DNA of 32,797 bases, taken from positions 1 to 32,797 of the forward strand of contig JAFGQA010000222.1 in NCBI GenBank assembly GCA_016935885.1, read 5' to 3'. Below are positions 24,862-32,797 of this stretch, piece after piece. The notes under the pieces are model-generated. The model had not been told where the DNA came from and did no database searches. It saw nothing but the letters and a program-made list of their open reading frames with translations. Position numbers and translations under genes: made by a program. Positions within the stretch are counted from its first letter, which is position 1. The number at the start of each line of letters is the position of its first letter. The stretch comes from Phycisphaerae bacterium (GTDB lineage Bacteria; Planctomycetota; Phycisphaerae; UBA1845; UTPLA1).

Positions 24862-25185
24862 TGGCTCGTGGAGGATGATCGATGCGGCGTTTCTTTCGTT
24901 GCGGTGGGCGCGCGGGCTGAAGCCCGCGGCTCATCAATCTGCTCGTCAATCTGCAAGGTCATCCGGGTCCGTGACACTTCGGGCGGCATTCGATTCTGCG
25001 TGCCACGGGCGGCTTGTCCGGCCGTACGGTCTCTCCGGTGGGCGCATGGGGCATACACACTGGCAGACAAGCTGCCAGTGGCACCGGCCCGTGCGGTTTC
25101 GCCGGTGGAGTATGCACACTGGCAGACAAGCTGCCAGTGGCACCCGCCTGGACTGCCACGGACCCAGGTCATCCTGGAAGCAGCC
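24862..25185. other. Convergent intergenic region filled by a dispersed repeat
   Basis: The stretch between the convergent C69 and phosphoesterase genes is mostly the GGGTCCGTGACA-ended element (24965-25165). Its hairpins could terminate transcription from both sides. The sequence from 24862 to 24964 holds nothing I recognise. Confidence 0.5.
24965..25165 (+). repeat. Dispersed element with GGGTCCGTGACA ends, copy 2 (internally duplicated)
   Basis: It starts GGGTCCGTGACA (24965-24976) and ends TGCCACGGACCC (25154-25165), near-perfect terminal inverted repeats. The internal hairpin unit CACTGGCAGACAAGCTGCC plus AGTGGCAC occurs twice, about 55 bp apart, so this copy is longer than the one at 31964. 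Confidence 0.75.
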
Positions 25186-26727
25186 TCATTCACTCCGGAT
25201 AACGCGGCGACCGAATGCAAGTTGGCCGAACATGTCGCGCGCGCGGACCTCGATGACGTGGCCGCCCTTTGGAAACCCGGCGGGGAGCGTGACCGCCCAC
25301 AGGTGAGGCGAGTCGCACTTCCTCCAGATCTTCCGGCCGTTGGGCGGGTCGTCGCTTTCCTCGGCGGCCTTCAGGGCCATCCAGTACGGGTCCGGTCGCT
25401 TGACGCGTTTCATTCGGGTCCATTGCCCGGTGCCATCTACGCGCAGCTCGACGACCGACCGATCCGAGCCGGCATAGACGTTCACGAGCACCTCGATTGA
25501 GCCGGTCTCCGAAGCCTTCACGCTGTCCGGGGCGAAGATCGACATCTGCTCGTTCGCCGGCCGGCGCGCGGCCTTGAAGCGAATCGAGTAACGGTGGCCG
25601 CTGAAGGTGATGATGGAGTAACCGTTCGGTGCGCCGCAACGCATGGTCGTGTGCGGGATGCCGAACTCGTCCGGCGCGCCAGACCACCACGAACCACAGG
25701 CCGTGGCATGGACAAGGTGATGGTGTGGCTCGTCGCCGTGCCAGCCGTCCTCGGGCCCGAGGAAGAAGTGCTTCTGGAAGTGCCAGTGGGCTGACATCGA
25801 GAACGTGTGCGGGCGGTCCTTGAGCAAGGCGAACAGCTTCTCCTTGTCCTGCGTCTCCACGATCGGGATATGCATCAGCAAGACGACCAGGGCGTCCTTG
25901 GCAACGTGCTTGAGGTCGTTCTCGACGAAGATCAGATGCCGCCCGAGCTCGGAGTGGTAATCACCGCGCTTCACGTGTCCGTCGTACATCACGTCGTCGA
26001 GCACGACGAAGTGGACTGGCCCCCAATCGAAGCTGTACGTCGGCGGGCCGTAGACGCGTTCCCATGTCTCGTCGGCGAGTTCGTCGGACGTGACGTCGTA
26101 GTTCATGTCGTGGTTGCCGTGCACGTTGTACCACGGGATCCCAATCGTGCTGACGACGCCGTTGTAAGGCTCGAAGAGACCGAGGTCGTCATAGACAACA
26201 TCGCCAAGCGAGATGCCGAACGCCGCATCAACGCCGATCAGTTCTTCCACCACGTCGTGGGCCAGGTAGTTGATCTCCTTGACATTGCGCGGTTGAGGGT
26301 CGCCGAGGACCACCACGTCAAATGTGTCCGGCTCCGGCCTGCGGTAGAGCGGAAAGTCGACCGATTTCGGCAGCGGGCCACTCGGGGCCACGCCGGGATG
26401 TTTCAGGGGCTTCGGCGAGCCGGCCGGCTTGTGGACGTAGTAAAACCGCGGGATGTTGAGCTTGTCGACGGGCGTCATGAAGTCCCGTGGTTTGATCACG
26501 AAGATGATGTCGTCGTCATCGACAGGCAACTCGTAGCGCCCCTCCTTATCTGTGAGGGCGACCTCGCGGCCGTTGGACACACGAACGCCGGGCAGCACAG
26601 GCTCGCCGGGGTCGCGAGCCCCGTCCCGATCACGATCATCAAACACGACGCCGCGAACGACGCCCTCCGCCAGCGCTGCCGTCGCCCCCACACCAAAGGT
26701 GATGCCCAACACGGTGGCCACAACCAT
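25186..26727 (-). CDS. Secreted calcineurin-like metallophosphoesterase
   Basis: A 513-residue protein. The signal peptide MVVATVLGITFGVGATAALA is followed by a carboxypeptidase-regulatory or SdrD-B-like beta domain (GVVFDDRDRDGARDPGEP, about 22-90). Next is the calcineurin-type domain, with LGDPQP, GDVVYDD, GNHD, MHIP and AHWHFQ in the expected order as metal ligands, and then a C-terminal beta domain. The order N-domain, metallophos, C-domain is common in secreted phosphoesterases. I chose ATG 26727; the longer frame to 26862 only reads through the dispersed repeat (PWQNCGTGVSPVVFTV). The substrate may be a phosphodiester or a cell-envelope component; it cannot be told from the sequence. 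Confidence 0.85.
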   Translation of the reverse strand: MVVATVLGITFGVGATAALAEGVVRGVVFDDRDRDGARDPGEPVLPGVRVSNGREVALTDKEGRYELPVDDDDIIFVIKPRDFMTPVDKLNIPRFYYVHKPAGSPKPLKHPGVAPSGPLPKSVDFPLYRRPEPDTFDVVVLGDPQPRNVKEINYLAHDVVEELIGVDAAFGISLGDVVYDDLGLFEPYNGVVSTIGIPWYNVHGNHDMNYDVTSDELADETWERVYGPPTYSFDWGPVHFVVLDDVMYDGHVKRGDYHSELGRHLIFVENDLKHVAKDALVVLLMHIPIVETQDKEKLFALLKDRPHTFSMSAHWHFQKHFFLGPEDGWHGDEPHHHLVHATACGSWWSGAPDEFGIPHTTMRCGAPNGYSIITFSGHRYSIRFKAARRPANEQMSIFAPDSVKASETGSIEVLVNVYAGSDRSVVELRVDGTGQWTRMKRVKRPDPYWMALKAAEESDDPPNGRKIWRKCDSPHLWAVTLPAGFPKGGHVIEVRARDMFGQLAFGRRVIRSE

Positions 26728-26742
26728 CAATGACTGCCCAGT

Positions 26743-26838
26743 AGCCCGTGGTAAAAGGGAAAGCAGCGTTTCGGAAACGCCGTTCTTGACCGTGAAGACC
26801 ACCGGCGAGACGCCGGTGCCACAGTTTTGCCACGGGCT
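26743..26838 (-). repeat. MITE-like dispersed element, copy 2 (AGCCCGTGG ends)
   Basis: It begins AGCCCGTGGTAAAA and ends TTTTGCCACGGGCT. It is the inverted, nearly identical partner of 14556-14655 and lies between the GT-C-like gene and the phosphoesterase gene, where it adds a spurious in-frame extension to the phosphoesterase reading frame. Confidence 0.8.
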
Positions 26839-26858
26839 GCTAGTAGGAGACCTGTTGA

Positions 26859-28661
26859 TCATTGCATTCGCCTCAACACAAATACCTGGAGTTCCTCAAT
26901 CCGCTCAGCGGCAACGTAATCATCCATTGCGTTTGATATAAACCCGACTTGCCGCAGGTAGTCAAGCACGTTGAACCCCGCCGGACAGCCCTGACACGCC
27001 TGTGAGTCCTTAATCGCGATGACCACGGGCTTGTTTGTGCGGATGTCCTCGGCCATCTCGTCGAGATACAGCCGTTCATCCTCGGACATGTCCGATTCCG
27101 TGTGGTATTGGCAGCCACCAGGTCGGAAGGAGCACCCGTCCTTGTAGAACAGGGCGATGGGAAAGCTCACCAGGTATCGCGAAGCAGGCCGGCGACCGTA
27201 CCAGACCAAATCCGGATAGCCGTCTGAGACGGAAGTCGAAATGAACAGCACAGGGTCCTGATCGCGGCTGTTCTCGAGGATGCACCTTGCTACGGGCATC
27301 GGCGTGCGCGCCCGCCGGGACGCGAACCAGGAAAAAGTGACGTGCCCGGCAGCCAGGAACGGTGTCGCAAAGGCCAAGCCCAGGACGGGCAGCGACCTAT
27401 AACGGCCCGTCATCGAGGCGAATGCCTGGCTTTCGTTCAACTGAATCAGGAGAAGGCCCAGGCAGAGGAGAAGGCCGAACGTGGCGGGAAGCAACTGATA
27501 GAACCAGTCCTTGGCCTGAATCAAAAAGCCGCCGACCATGCAGATGGTGAAGATGGCAAACATCCTGTTCAATCTGCGGCGCGGTATCTGCCGCGTGGTT
27601 GCGAAGAACGTAAGCACGGCGATCAGCAGGTAGAACGATAGCATGATGGACTTGTCCACAAGCAGCGTCAGAAACGGCTTGCCGTAAGCAGAGTAGCCGT
27701 TGACGATCAGGGGAAGCCAGCGACCGAAGAAGGCGTCAAGCACCTCGGGCGGCAGAAACAGGAAGTGGATCAAATAAGCCGCCACGGTCAGTGACAGGGC
27801 CACATTCTCCGTTGCGAAGACGTGTCGAAATCGGCGGGAGGTATACAGGTGGGAAGTAGACAGGCGGGCCACCTGCATTACTGATGTCAAGAATCTTCGC
27901 GGCTCGCAGAGAAAATCGTGGGGAAGAAAACTGTGGCACCGGCGTCTCGCCGGTGGGCTCACAGGCGGGACGCCTGTGCCACAGTTTGGCTGCGGCCGGA
28001 GGCCGCGCTGTGGCGCGGGGGATGATGCAAGGACGTACAACTCGACGACCAGGGCGCCGAGAAGGAAGTGCGGCTTCAGGCTCAATCCCACGCCCGCACA
28101 AACGCCGAGCCCGACAGAAACCAGGATGTTCGTCCGAACACCGTAAGAGGTCTGCCATCGCAGCACGGCGAATGGAATGTACAACAGCAGGAACAGATGC
28201 TCCCGCTGGCCGAAGTCACGCAAGAAGAAGACGCCCTCGGAGGCGGCGAGCAGAGTGAGCACGAGAAGGCCACCCTCGCCGGGACGTACCAGGGCCGGTG
28301 CGCGCGCGAGAAGATACCGAACCACCAACGCCGAACAGACCACGAGCACCAGAACGCACAGCAAGAAGACAGGAAGCACGTTCAGACCTGCGGTCCTAGC
28401 AATGAATGCGGGGATCACGTTCAGGTAGTGTATGAGCGGCGGGTTCAGTTCCACATAGTCTATATACGGCTGCCGGCCTTGAAGAAGGAGGTCTCCGATC
28501 TGCAGATACAGCGCACAATCGTGGCTGACCCAGTTCGGGCGTAGGAGGATGCAAACCAGAAGGCCGACGACCTTGATGGCTGCGACGCAGTCCCACAGAC
28601 CGCGTCGTTCACTGAGATGTTCATCCGCAAAGGAGTTCCACGTAGTACCTCGGCCCCTCAT
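26859..28661 (-). CDS. Polytopic membrane protein, GT-C glycosyltransferase-like
   Basis: A 600-residue protein with about ten hydrophobic segments and a soluble C-terminal domain (about 480-600). The first large loop reads VSHDCALYLQIGDLLLQGRQ and continues PYIDYVELNPPLIHYLN. Its acidic residue and YxDYxxxNPP pattern are typical of ArnT/PMT-like (GT39/GT83) enzymes that move sugars from lipid carriers to acceptors on the outer face. ATG 28661 has GGGAG 7 nt upstream. Residues about 217-245 are encoded by the CTGTGGCACCGGCGTCTCG dispersed palindrome plus its GCGGCCGGAGGCCGC flank, in frame, between two membrane segments. The donor and acceptor are unknown. Confidence 0.7.
   Translation of the reverse strand: MRGRGTTWNSFADEHLSERRGLWDCVAAIKVVGLLVCILLRPNWVSHDCALYLQIGDLLLQGRQPYIDYVELNPPLIHYLNVIPAFIARTAGLNVLPVFLLCVLVLVVCSALVVRYLLARAPALVRPGEGGLLVLTLLAASEGVFFLRDFGQREHLFLLLYIPFAVLRWQTSYGVRTNILVSVGLGVCAGVGLSLKPHFLLGALVVELYVLASSPAPQRGLRPQPNCGTGVPPVSPPARRRCHSFLPHDFLCEPRRFLTSVMQVARLSTSHLYTSRRFRHVFATENVALSLTVAAYLIHFLFLPPEVLDAFFGRWLPLIVNGYSAYGKPFLTLLVDKSIMLSFYLLIAVLTFFATTRQIPRRRLNRMFAIFTICMVGGFLIQAKDWFYQLLPATFGLLLCLGLLLIQLNESQAFASMTGRYRSLPVLGLAFATPFLAAGHVTFSWFASRRARTPMPVARCILENSRDQDPVLFISTSVSDGYPDLVWYGRRPASRYLVSFPIALFYKDGCSFRPGGCQYHTESDMSEDERLYLDEMAEDIRTNKPVVIAIKDSQACQGCPAGFNVLDYLRQVGFISNAMDDYVAAERIEELQVFVLRRMQ
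27926..28012 (-). repeat. Dispersed palindrome pair inside the GT-C-like coding sequence
   Basis: It has the same units as 23046-23132, including the flanking GCGGCCGGAGGCCGCGCTGT. On the coding strand it gives the peptide RGLRPQPNCGTGVPPVSPPA and a following RRRCHSF, which does not look like a membrane protein loop. The reading frame is preserved through the insertion. Confidence 0.75.
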
Positions 28662-28820
28662 GCGGTCACTCCCGGCGATGCGTACGCAGGCGGGTCGCCC
28701 GATCCACGGTTCCGGGAGGGAACGTTAGCCGATCAAGGTCGGGAGTAGAAGGCCGGTTGGCCGCCGTGCAGGTTCGCGGCAGTGGATCGTGTTCGCGGAT
28801 AGGTGTCAGGCGCAGGAGGA

Positions 28821-31658
28821 TCAGTCGAGCCGGATCACCTGATTGTTCCGCAGGGGCCCCCCGACTTGCTGTGCCGACACGCGGATACATCGGCCGGCCA
28901 GATGGCTGGCATCCTCAATCTCGTACTCCTGCACGACCGTTTGGCCGGGCGCCAGGTTCGAGATCAGCCGCGTCTCGTAGGGCGTCTCCGGAGCAATCAG
29001 GAAGGTCCGCAGACTGAGGCCCTCCTCGGTCGAGTTGGTGATGCGCTGGACGACTTGCAGACGATGGCCGTCAAGGGCCGTCAGAACGCTAACGTCCAGG
29101 CCGGGTGATCGAACATACAGCGGGGCGCGAAGGGTCAGGTCCCCAAGGTCCTCCTCCGCAATGGCCAGCCTCCCGACCAAAGCGTAGTCACCAACCGCCT
29201 GGTTGCTGGGAATGCGGAAACTGACGGCGATCTCGGCCGACTCGCCGGCCGCCAGGTCGATTTCCAGGTGCCACGGTTGCACACGCCATCCGGTTGGTGC
29301 CTCAAGACGCAGTGTGCCGAGCAGCTTCTTGTCCAGCGGATTCGTCAGTGTGACGATTCGCTCGTGCTCCTCCACCGTGACGCGAAATGTCGGCTCGTCC
29401 ACGGCGAAACCGGACAGCATCCTCCCCCGCCAAACGGGTACCGGGGCGAGGACTGTTGGCATGGCATCGACAGTGAACCCACGCCCCCCCTCGAGCGGAA
29501 CGGTCTCCGTGACGTTTGCCCACATGTCAACCTGCCTGGCGCCCGGGCCGATGTCCGCCACAACCGTCTGCGGCCCCGTGCCGTCCGCCTCGGCCCAAGC
29601 CGCAATCGCGCCGGTGTCCCCCGTCTCGCCGGCGAACAGCCAGGCCTGCAGGCCGTGGCCTATCCACACAGGTGCGACAGGCTCCAGGCCGCCCAGGCTT
29701 TGAACCAGCGTCCGGAGGAGAATGAACTCCTCGTCCGGTATCACGGCGGTGTCGCCGTCCCGTGTCTCGATCTTCCACGGTTGAGGCAGGAACACCGTCT
29801 CCAGGCCGACGGTGTGTGCGACAATGGCGCGTCGGGCGAATTCGATCAGGCGGGACATGCGGGAATATCGATCGGCCTGCGGCGACTCAAGCGTGACCCA
29901 CCCACGTGGGGAGCCTGGGTGTCTGAAGACCGATAGCTGCGTGGGCAGCCGACTCGCGGAGATGCGTGGCGGCACCGTGATCGAGACGACGTCGGCCTGC
30001 AGCGATTCGAAATCGATGTGCGATTGGATCGGCACAGGGACCACCAGGTCCGGCGAACCGATCAGGGGCTGTAGTTCGGAGCGGACTTTGGCGACTGCCT
30101 CCGGGAGCCGCTCGTCCTGGACCGGTGCTCCTTGCGCGTCGGCGCCGACCTGCCAGGCCCGGATTTGCGGGCCATAGCGGGCGAGCATCAGCGCTAGATG
30201 TGGTCGCCATTGGCTCGCAGGAGCTGAAAGCACATCGAGGAGCGTGCGCCTTGGGCCGTCGGCTTGAACGGCCAGCGACGTCGGCGGGGCGTCGAGCGTT
30301 GCCACGACGGAGACGTCGAGCCCGTGCAGGGCGCGGAGCAGGCCGCCTATATTCGGATCCCCACATACGATCGCCTCGTCATCGGTGTCGCCTCGCCATA
30401 GCGACACCTTGACCGCATTCGGCGAGATGGCTCGCAACAGGTGCGCGATGGTGCGATGATCGGCGGCAACCGACGAGTTAACGATCAGACCGAATCCGTG
30501 GCCACGGCGGTCGCGGGATTCTCGGCGACCACGGCGCGGTTCACTGTCGGCGGGTGCCACTGGCAGCTTGTTTGCCAGTGTGTACGCCCCATGCCCGGCG
30601 GGCCGGCGCGATGACGGGCCAGCCGCCGCTGCGCCCCAAACTGAAATCTCCGTACGCGCTCTGCCTTCGGGATTCAGCAGCGGCCCCAAGTCGGGGTTCA
30701 GTTGCACGAACGATCGCTGCCTCGCAAGGATCTCGCGAGAATCGGCAAGAACCGAGAGCCGGGCGGTGAACAGCCCCGCTGGAAGGTCCGCCACCGTGAT
30801 CGTCCGCCCGTGGGCGTCCAGCCCCATAACCGGTACCGGGTGCGTCTGGAGGACCGCCTGCTCGGCGTCCAGGATCTCGAGCTTGGCGGTGAGCCCCACG
30901 TCGTCGGGGTCCGCGACGCGTGCCAGGAATTCCACGGCTTGGCCCGCGAGGAACACGTGGCTCGGTTCGTTCAGGTCGAAGGAGACCCTCGGAAGACGCA
31001 GCACGGTGATGTCGTCATACCACGCGGTGCCATGAACGTCGCGATAGTCGATCGGACGCGGATGCTCCGGCGTGCTGGGCGTGGCGTCCGGTTGCTCAAC
31101 GCAACAGGCCAGGCCGATCCAGGCCGCCTTATCGAATCCGCCTGGAAGATCAACCGTCACGAGCGTCCACGGCTCGCCGCCACCGGCGCCCTGGACGGGT
31201 TCACCGTGCCGCTCGCTGGCCACGATCTTCTGCAGGGCGTGGTCGAGGAAGTAGGCGCTGACGCACGCGCGTGCATGCACCAGACCGGCGGGTCGGACCC
31301 AGAAGGTGATTCGATAGTCGCTGCTGGGGTAAACCGGGATGTCCTTGGCCAGGTAGTGGGCGCCGAGGCTGCCACCCTCGATCGTCAGCCGAAACGACGG
31401 CGGCGCCATGTGGCCGACCTCGTCATCGAAGCAGGGTTCCAGGAACCGCGGGAAACCTGGGCCGGCCACTTGATTCCAGTTCATGGGCAGGTCTTCGTAG
31501 TTGCCCAGCTCTCGCTCGTCGAAATCGAACGTCTTGACGACCCGCTCCTCGATCCTGCTGGTGACCAGTCGACTCGTCGTTGGCTGGTCACCGGACGACG
31601 ATTGACCGACCAGTATCGCGGTGGTCAGCGTTAGGAAGATGGCAGAGTTCTGGGGCAT
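28821..31658 (-). CDS. Large secreted protein of unknown function
   Basis: A 945-residue protein with a short N-terminal hydrophobic signal (MPQNSAIFLTLTTAILVG). GAGG lies 6 nt before ATG 31658. The N-terminal part (about 60-235) looks like a carbohydrate-binding or concanavalin-like beta sandwich (YRITFWVRPAG and WYDDITVLRLPRVSF). A bacterial Ig-like segment follows at about 240-330. The middle (about 395-640) may be a glycoside-hydrolase-like barrel, with VKVSLWRGD and IRAWQVGADAQGAP as suggestive strands; this is not certain. The C-terminal third has beta domains such as TGWRVQPWHLEIDLAAGESA, similar to NEW3/alpha-galactosidase-associated domains. Residues about 352-370 (GAYTLANKLPVAPA) come from a dispersed repeat. 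The function is not known. Confidence 0.6.
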   Translation of the reverse strand: MPQNSAIFLTLTTAILVGQSSSGDQPTTSRLVTSRIEERVVKTFDFDERELGNYEDLPMNWNQVAGPGFPRFLEPCFDDEVGHMAPPSFRLTIEGGSLGAHYLAKDIPVYPSSDYRITFWVRPAGLVHARACVSAYFLDHALQKIVASERHGEPVQGAGGGEPWTLVTVDLPGGFDKAAWIGLACCVEQPDATPSTPEHPRPIDYRDVHGTAWYDDITVLRLPRVSFDLNEPSHVFLAGQAVEFLARVADPDDVGLTAKLEILDAEQAVLQTHPVPVMGLDAHGRTITVADLPAGLFTARLSVLADSREILARQRSFVQLNPDLGPLLNPEGRARTEISVWGAAAAGPSSRRPAGHGAYTLANKLPVAPADSEPRRGRRESRDRRGHGFGLIVNSSVAADHRTIAHLLRAISPNAVKVSLWRGDTDDEAIVCGDPNIGGLLRALHGLDVSVVATLDAPPTSLAVQADGPRRTLLDVLSAPASQWRPHLALMLARYGPQIRAWQVGADAQGAPVQDERLPEAVAKVRSELQPLIGSPDLVVPVPIQSHIDFESLQADVVSITVPPRISASRLPTQLSVFRHPGSPRGWVTLESPQADRYSRMSRLIEFARRAIVAHTVGLETVFLPQPWKIETRDGDTAVIPDEEFILLRTLVQSLGGLEPVAPVWIGHGLQAWLFAGETGDTGAIAAWAEADGTGPQTVVADIGPGARQVDMWANVTETVPLEGGRGFTVDAMPTVLAPVPVWRGRMLSGFAVDEPTFRVTVEEHERIVTLTNPLDKKLLGTLRLEAPTGWRVQPWHLEIDLAAGESAEIAVSFRIPSNQAVGDYALVGRLAIAEEDLGDLTLRAPLYVRSPGLDVSVLTALDGHRLQVVQRITNSTEEGLSLRTFLIAPETPYETRLISNLAPGQTVVQEYEIEDASHLAGRCIRVSAQQVGGPLRNNQVIRLD
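30554..30592 (-). repeat. Fragment of the GGGTCCGTGACA-family element within the 945-residue gene
   Basis: GTGCCACTGGCAGCTTGTTT followed by GCCAGTGTGTACGCCCCATG matches the core hairpin of the intergenic copies at 24965 and 31964. It is translated in frame and interrupts a segment between two domains. Confidence 0.65.
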
Positions 31659-31747
31659 GGATCCTCGACTACTGCGCGATGGGTAATCCGCGTCGACGGA
31701 AAATCGGCGCGAAGCTCCACAAGACGTCGCGTGGATCGTTTATCGGG

Positions 31748-31807
31748 TCAGTAGGGTCGCCGATTAAGTCTCAGCAGTCAGTGAGGTCGCCGATTGGGTC
31801 TCAGCAG
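31748..31807. repeat. Two tandem 30-bp repeats
   Basis: TCAGTAGGGTCGCCGATTAA plus GTCTCAGCAG is followed directly by TCAGTGAGGTCGCCGATTGG plus GTCTCAGCAG; only four positions differ. Confidence 0.8.
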
Positions 31808-31963
31808 AACCGACTGGCCAACGCTCACGAGCCAAGACCCACTTGAGACCACCGTACCACGGCCTGCTACTGCTCCGTTGCATCTTGAATGGGGATTGGC
31901 CAATGCACGCACGTGCCCCTGGCGGCTTGCCCGCCTGTGAACAAGGGTAGGAACGTTGCCCGT

Positions 31964-32109
31964 GGGTCCGTGACACGTCTGGCGGCATTCCGATTCTGGG
32001 GTGCCACGGGCGGCTCGTCCGCCCGTGCGGTCTCTCTGGTGGGTGTATGGGGGCATACGCACTGGCAGGCAAGCTGCCAGTGGCACAAGCCTTGGACTGT
32101 CACGGACCC
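31964..32109 (+). repeat. Dispersed element with GGGTCCGTGACA ends, copy 3
   Basis: The ends GGGTCCGTGACA (31964-31975) and TGTCACGGACCC (32098-32109) are a perfect 12-bp inverted repeat. The inside contains a CACTGGCAGGCAAGCTGCC hairpin. This is the most intact single-unit copy in the window. Confidence 0.8.
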
Positions 32110-32280
32110 GCTACTCGTGGCACACACCCAGACCCGTCGTCCGATCCGTAGCAGCGCAGCACGTCCGATATCAGCATGTGAGGACTGGAACGCCTGCGCA
32201 TTTGCGCTCGGACCGCCGACGATCCGATAAAACATGAGGCCCACCCTCGAACGACGCTCGCCGGACTGGGAGTTCCCACG

Positions 32281-32586
32281 ATGAAGGACCTGAATCGTTG
32301 CTATCGTCGGATCAAGCCGGCGTTGGCTGTTGGCCTGACCTCGACTGCCTTGTTCTTCAACGGCTGCTTCGACTCCGACATCGCCAAGCGGTTTCGTGAG
32401 GCCTACGCGCCGGGGTTCATTGAGGGACTTTCGACCGCACTGGGCGAGGCAGGACAAGCCGAAGCGGGGCTTCGCCAAATGGGGACCGCGCTCGCTGACG
32501 CACTGGGTGCCGTGATTGAACCACGGACGTCCGTCTCGTCATCGGGCTCCAGCGGATCATCCGGCACAAGCACATCTGGATCCTAG
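32281..32586 (+). CDS. Small putative lipoprotein with Ser-rich tail
   Basis: A 101-residue protein. A basic N-terminus and a hydrophobic stretch are followed by FFNGC, a plausible lipobox with C29, so the mature protein is probably lipid-anchored. A helical middle follows (FREAYAPGFIEGLSTALGEA), and then a Ser/Gly-rich tail (SVSSSGSSGSSGTSTSGS). GGGAG lies 8 nt before ATG 32281. After the TAG at 32584-32586 the same frame stays open and Ser-rich for 22 more codons to TAG 32653, so the tail may have been shortened by a nonsense mutation. I do not recognise the family. Confidence 0.65.
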   Translation: MKDLNRCYRRIKPALAVGLTSTALFFNGCFDSDIAKRFREAYAPGFIEGLSTALGEAGQAEAGLRQMGTALADALGAVIEPRTSVSSSGSSGSSGTSTSGS

Positions 32587-32690
32587 TTCTCCCCAAGTGC
32601 GCGATCTAGCAGTTCGAGGTCCAGTTCATCCGCGTCCGGCTCAAGTACCGGCTAGTGCTCCGTCGCACCCGAAGTCTCGTGTATAGCCGC

Positions 32691-32763
32691 GGGTGCCACT
32701 GGCAGCTTGCCTGCCAGTGCGGGGTCGGTGGTCACACTGGCGGGCAAGCCGCCAGTGGCACCC
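32691..32763. repeat. Hairpin-forming repeat related to the GGGTCCGTGACA family core
   Basis: GGGTGCCACTGGCAGCTTGC near the start is inverted at the end as GCCGCCAGTGGCACCC, with a second copy of the CTGGCRGGCAAGC unit inside. It lies after the lipoprotein gene and may help end its transcript. Confidence 0.6.
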
Positions 32764-32797
32764 ACATGCGTTGGCAACACGTCATTTGAGCCGCGAC

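Larger units (their letters stand above)
31659..32280. other. 620-bp divergent intergenic region with tandem and dispersed repeats
   Basis: No gene is supported. It holds a 30-bp tandem duplication (31748-31807) and a complete GGGTCCGTGACA-ended element (31964-32109). A region of about 150 bp before 32281 probably holds the lipoprotein promoter; I cannot assign its boxes. Confidence 0.5.

Noticed and set aside
25186..26862. Longer N-terminus of the phosphoesterase up to 26862
   Set aside because: The extra residues are a translation of the MITE-like element, and the ATG at 26727 begins a proper signal peptide.

Overview
The window looks like a chromosomal contig from a high-GC Planctomycetes bacterium, probably Phycisphaerae-like. 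This is inferred from a dockerin-type secreted protein, several large secreted or membrane proteins of planctomycete style, paired dynamin-like GTPases, and many GC-rich palindromic dispersed repeats that are sometimes translated inside genes. No rRNA, tRNA, CRISPR array, prophage or transposase gene was found.

Layout: (1) 127-4799, minus strand: an S41-type secreted peptidase, a thioredoxin-fold/TPR protein without active-site cysteines, and a secreted thioredoxin-fold/dockerin/Fn3 protein. The last gene has an in-frame TGA exactly at the first position of the expected CxxC site (UxxC), followed by a hairpin that resembles a bacterial SECIS element. I read it as one selenoprotein gene, and it is the most interesting object in the window. 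(2) 5178-11730, minus strand: two radical SAM enzymes flank a compact type II restriction-modification pair. The upstream radical SAM protein belongs to the MJ0619/Tes-like family, and its stop codon overlaps the endonuclease start. (3) 12268-13657: an HPt protein and a REC-GGDEF diguanylate cyclase, with overlapping reading frames. (4) 13951-18252: purE, a small membrane-anchored protein, an M24 aminopeptidase with an S33-like alpha/beta hydrolase, and a DUF4190-like membrane protein. (5) 18961-22772, plus strand: two tandem dynamin-like membrane GTPases with a TGATG junction. (6) 23221-32586: a C69 dipeptidase, a calcineurin-like phosphoesterase, a GT-C-like membrane protein, a 945-residue secreted protein and a small lipoprotein with a Ser-rich tail.

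A second theme is the dispersed repeats. At least three palindromic families recur: a roughly 97-bp element with AGCCCGTGG ends, a 120-200-bp element with GGGTCCGTGACA ends, and GC-rich hairpin pairs. They fill most of the intergenic spaces, and related units are read through in frame inside at least three genes. All calls come from reading the sequence; no database search was run.
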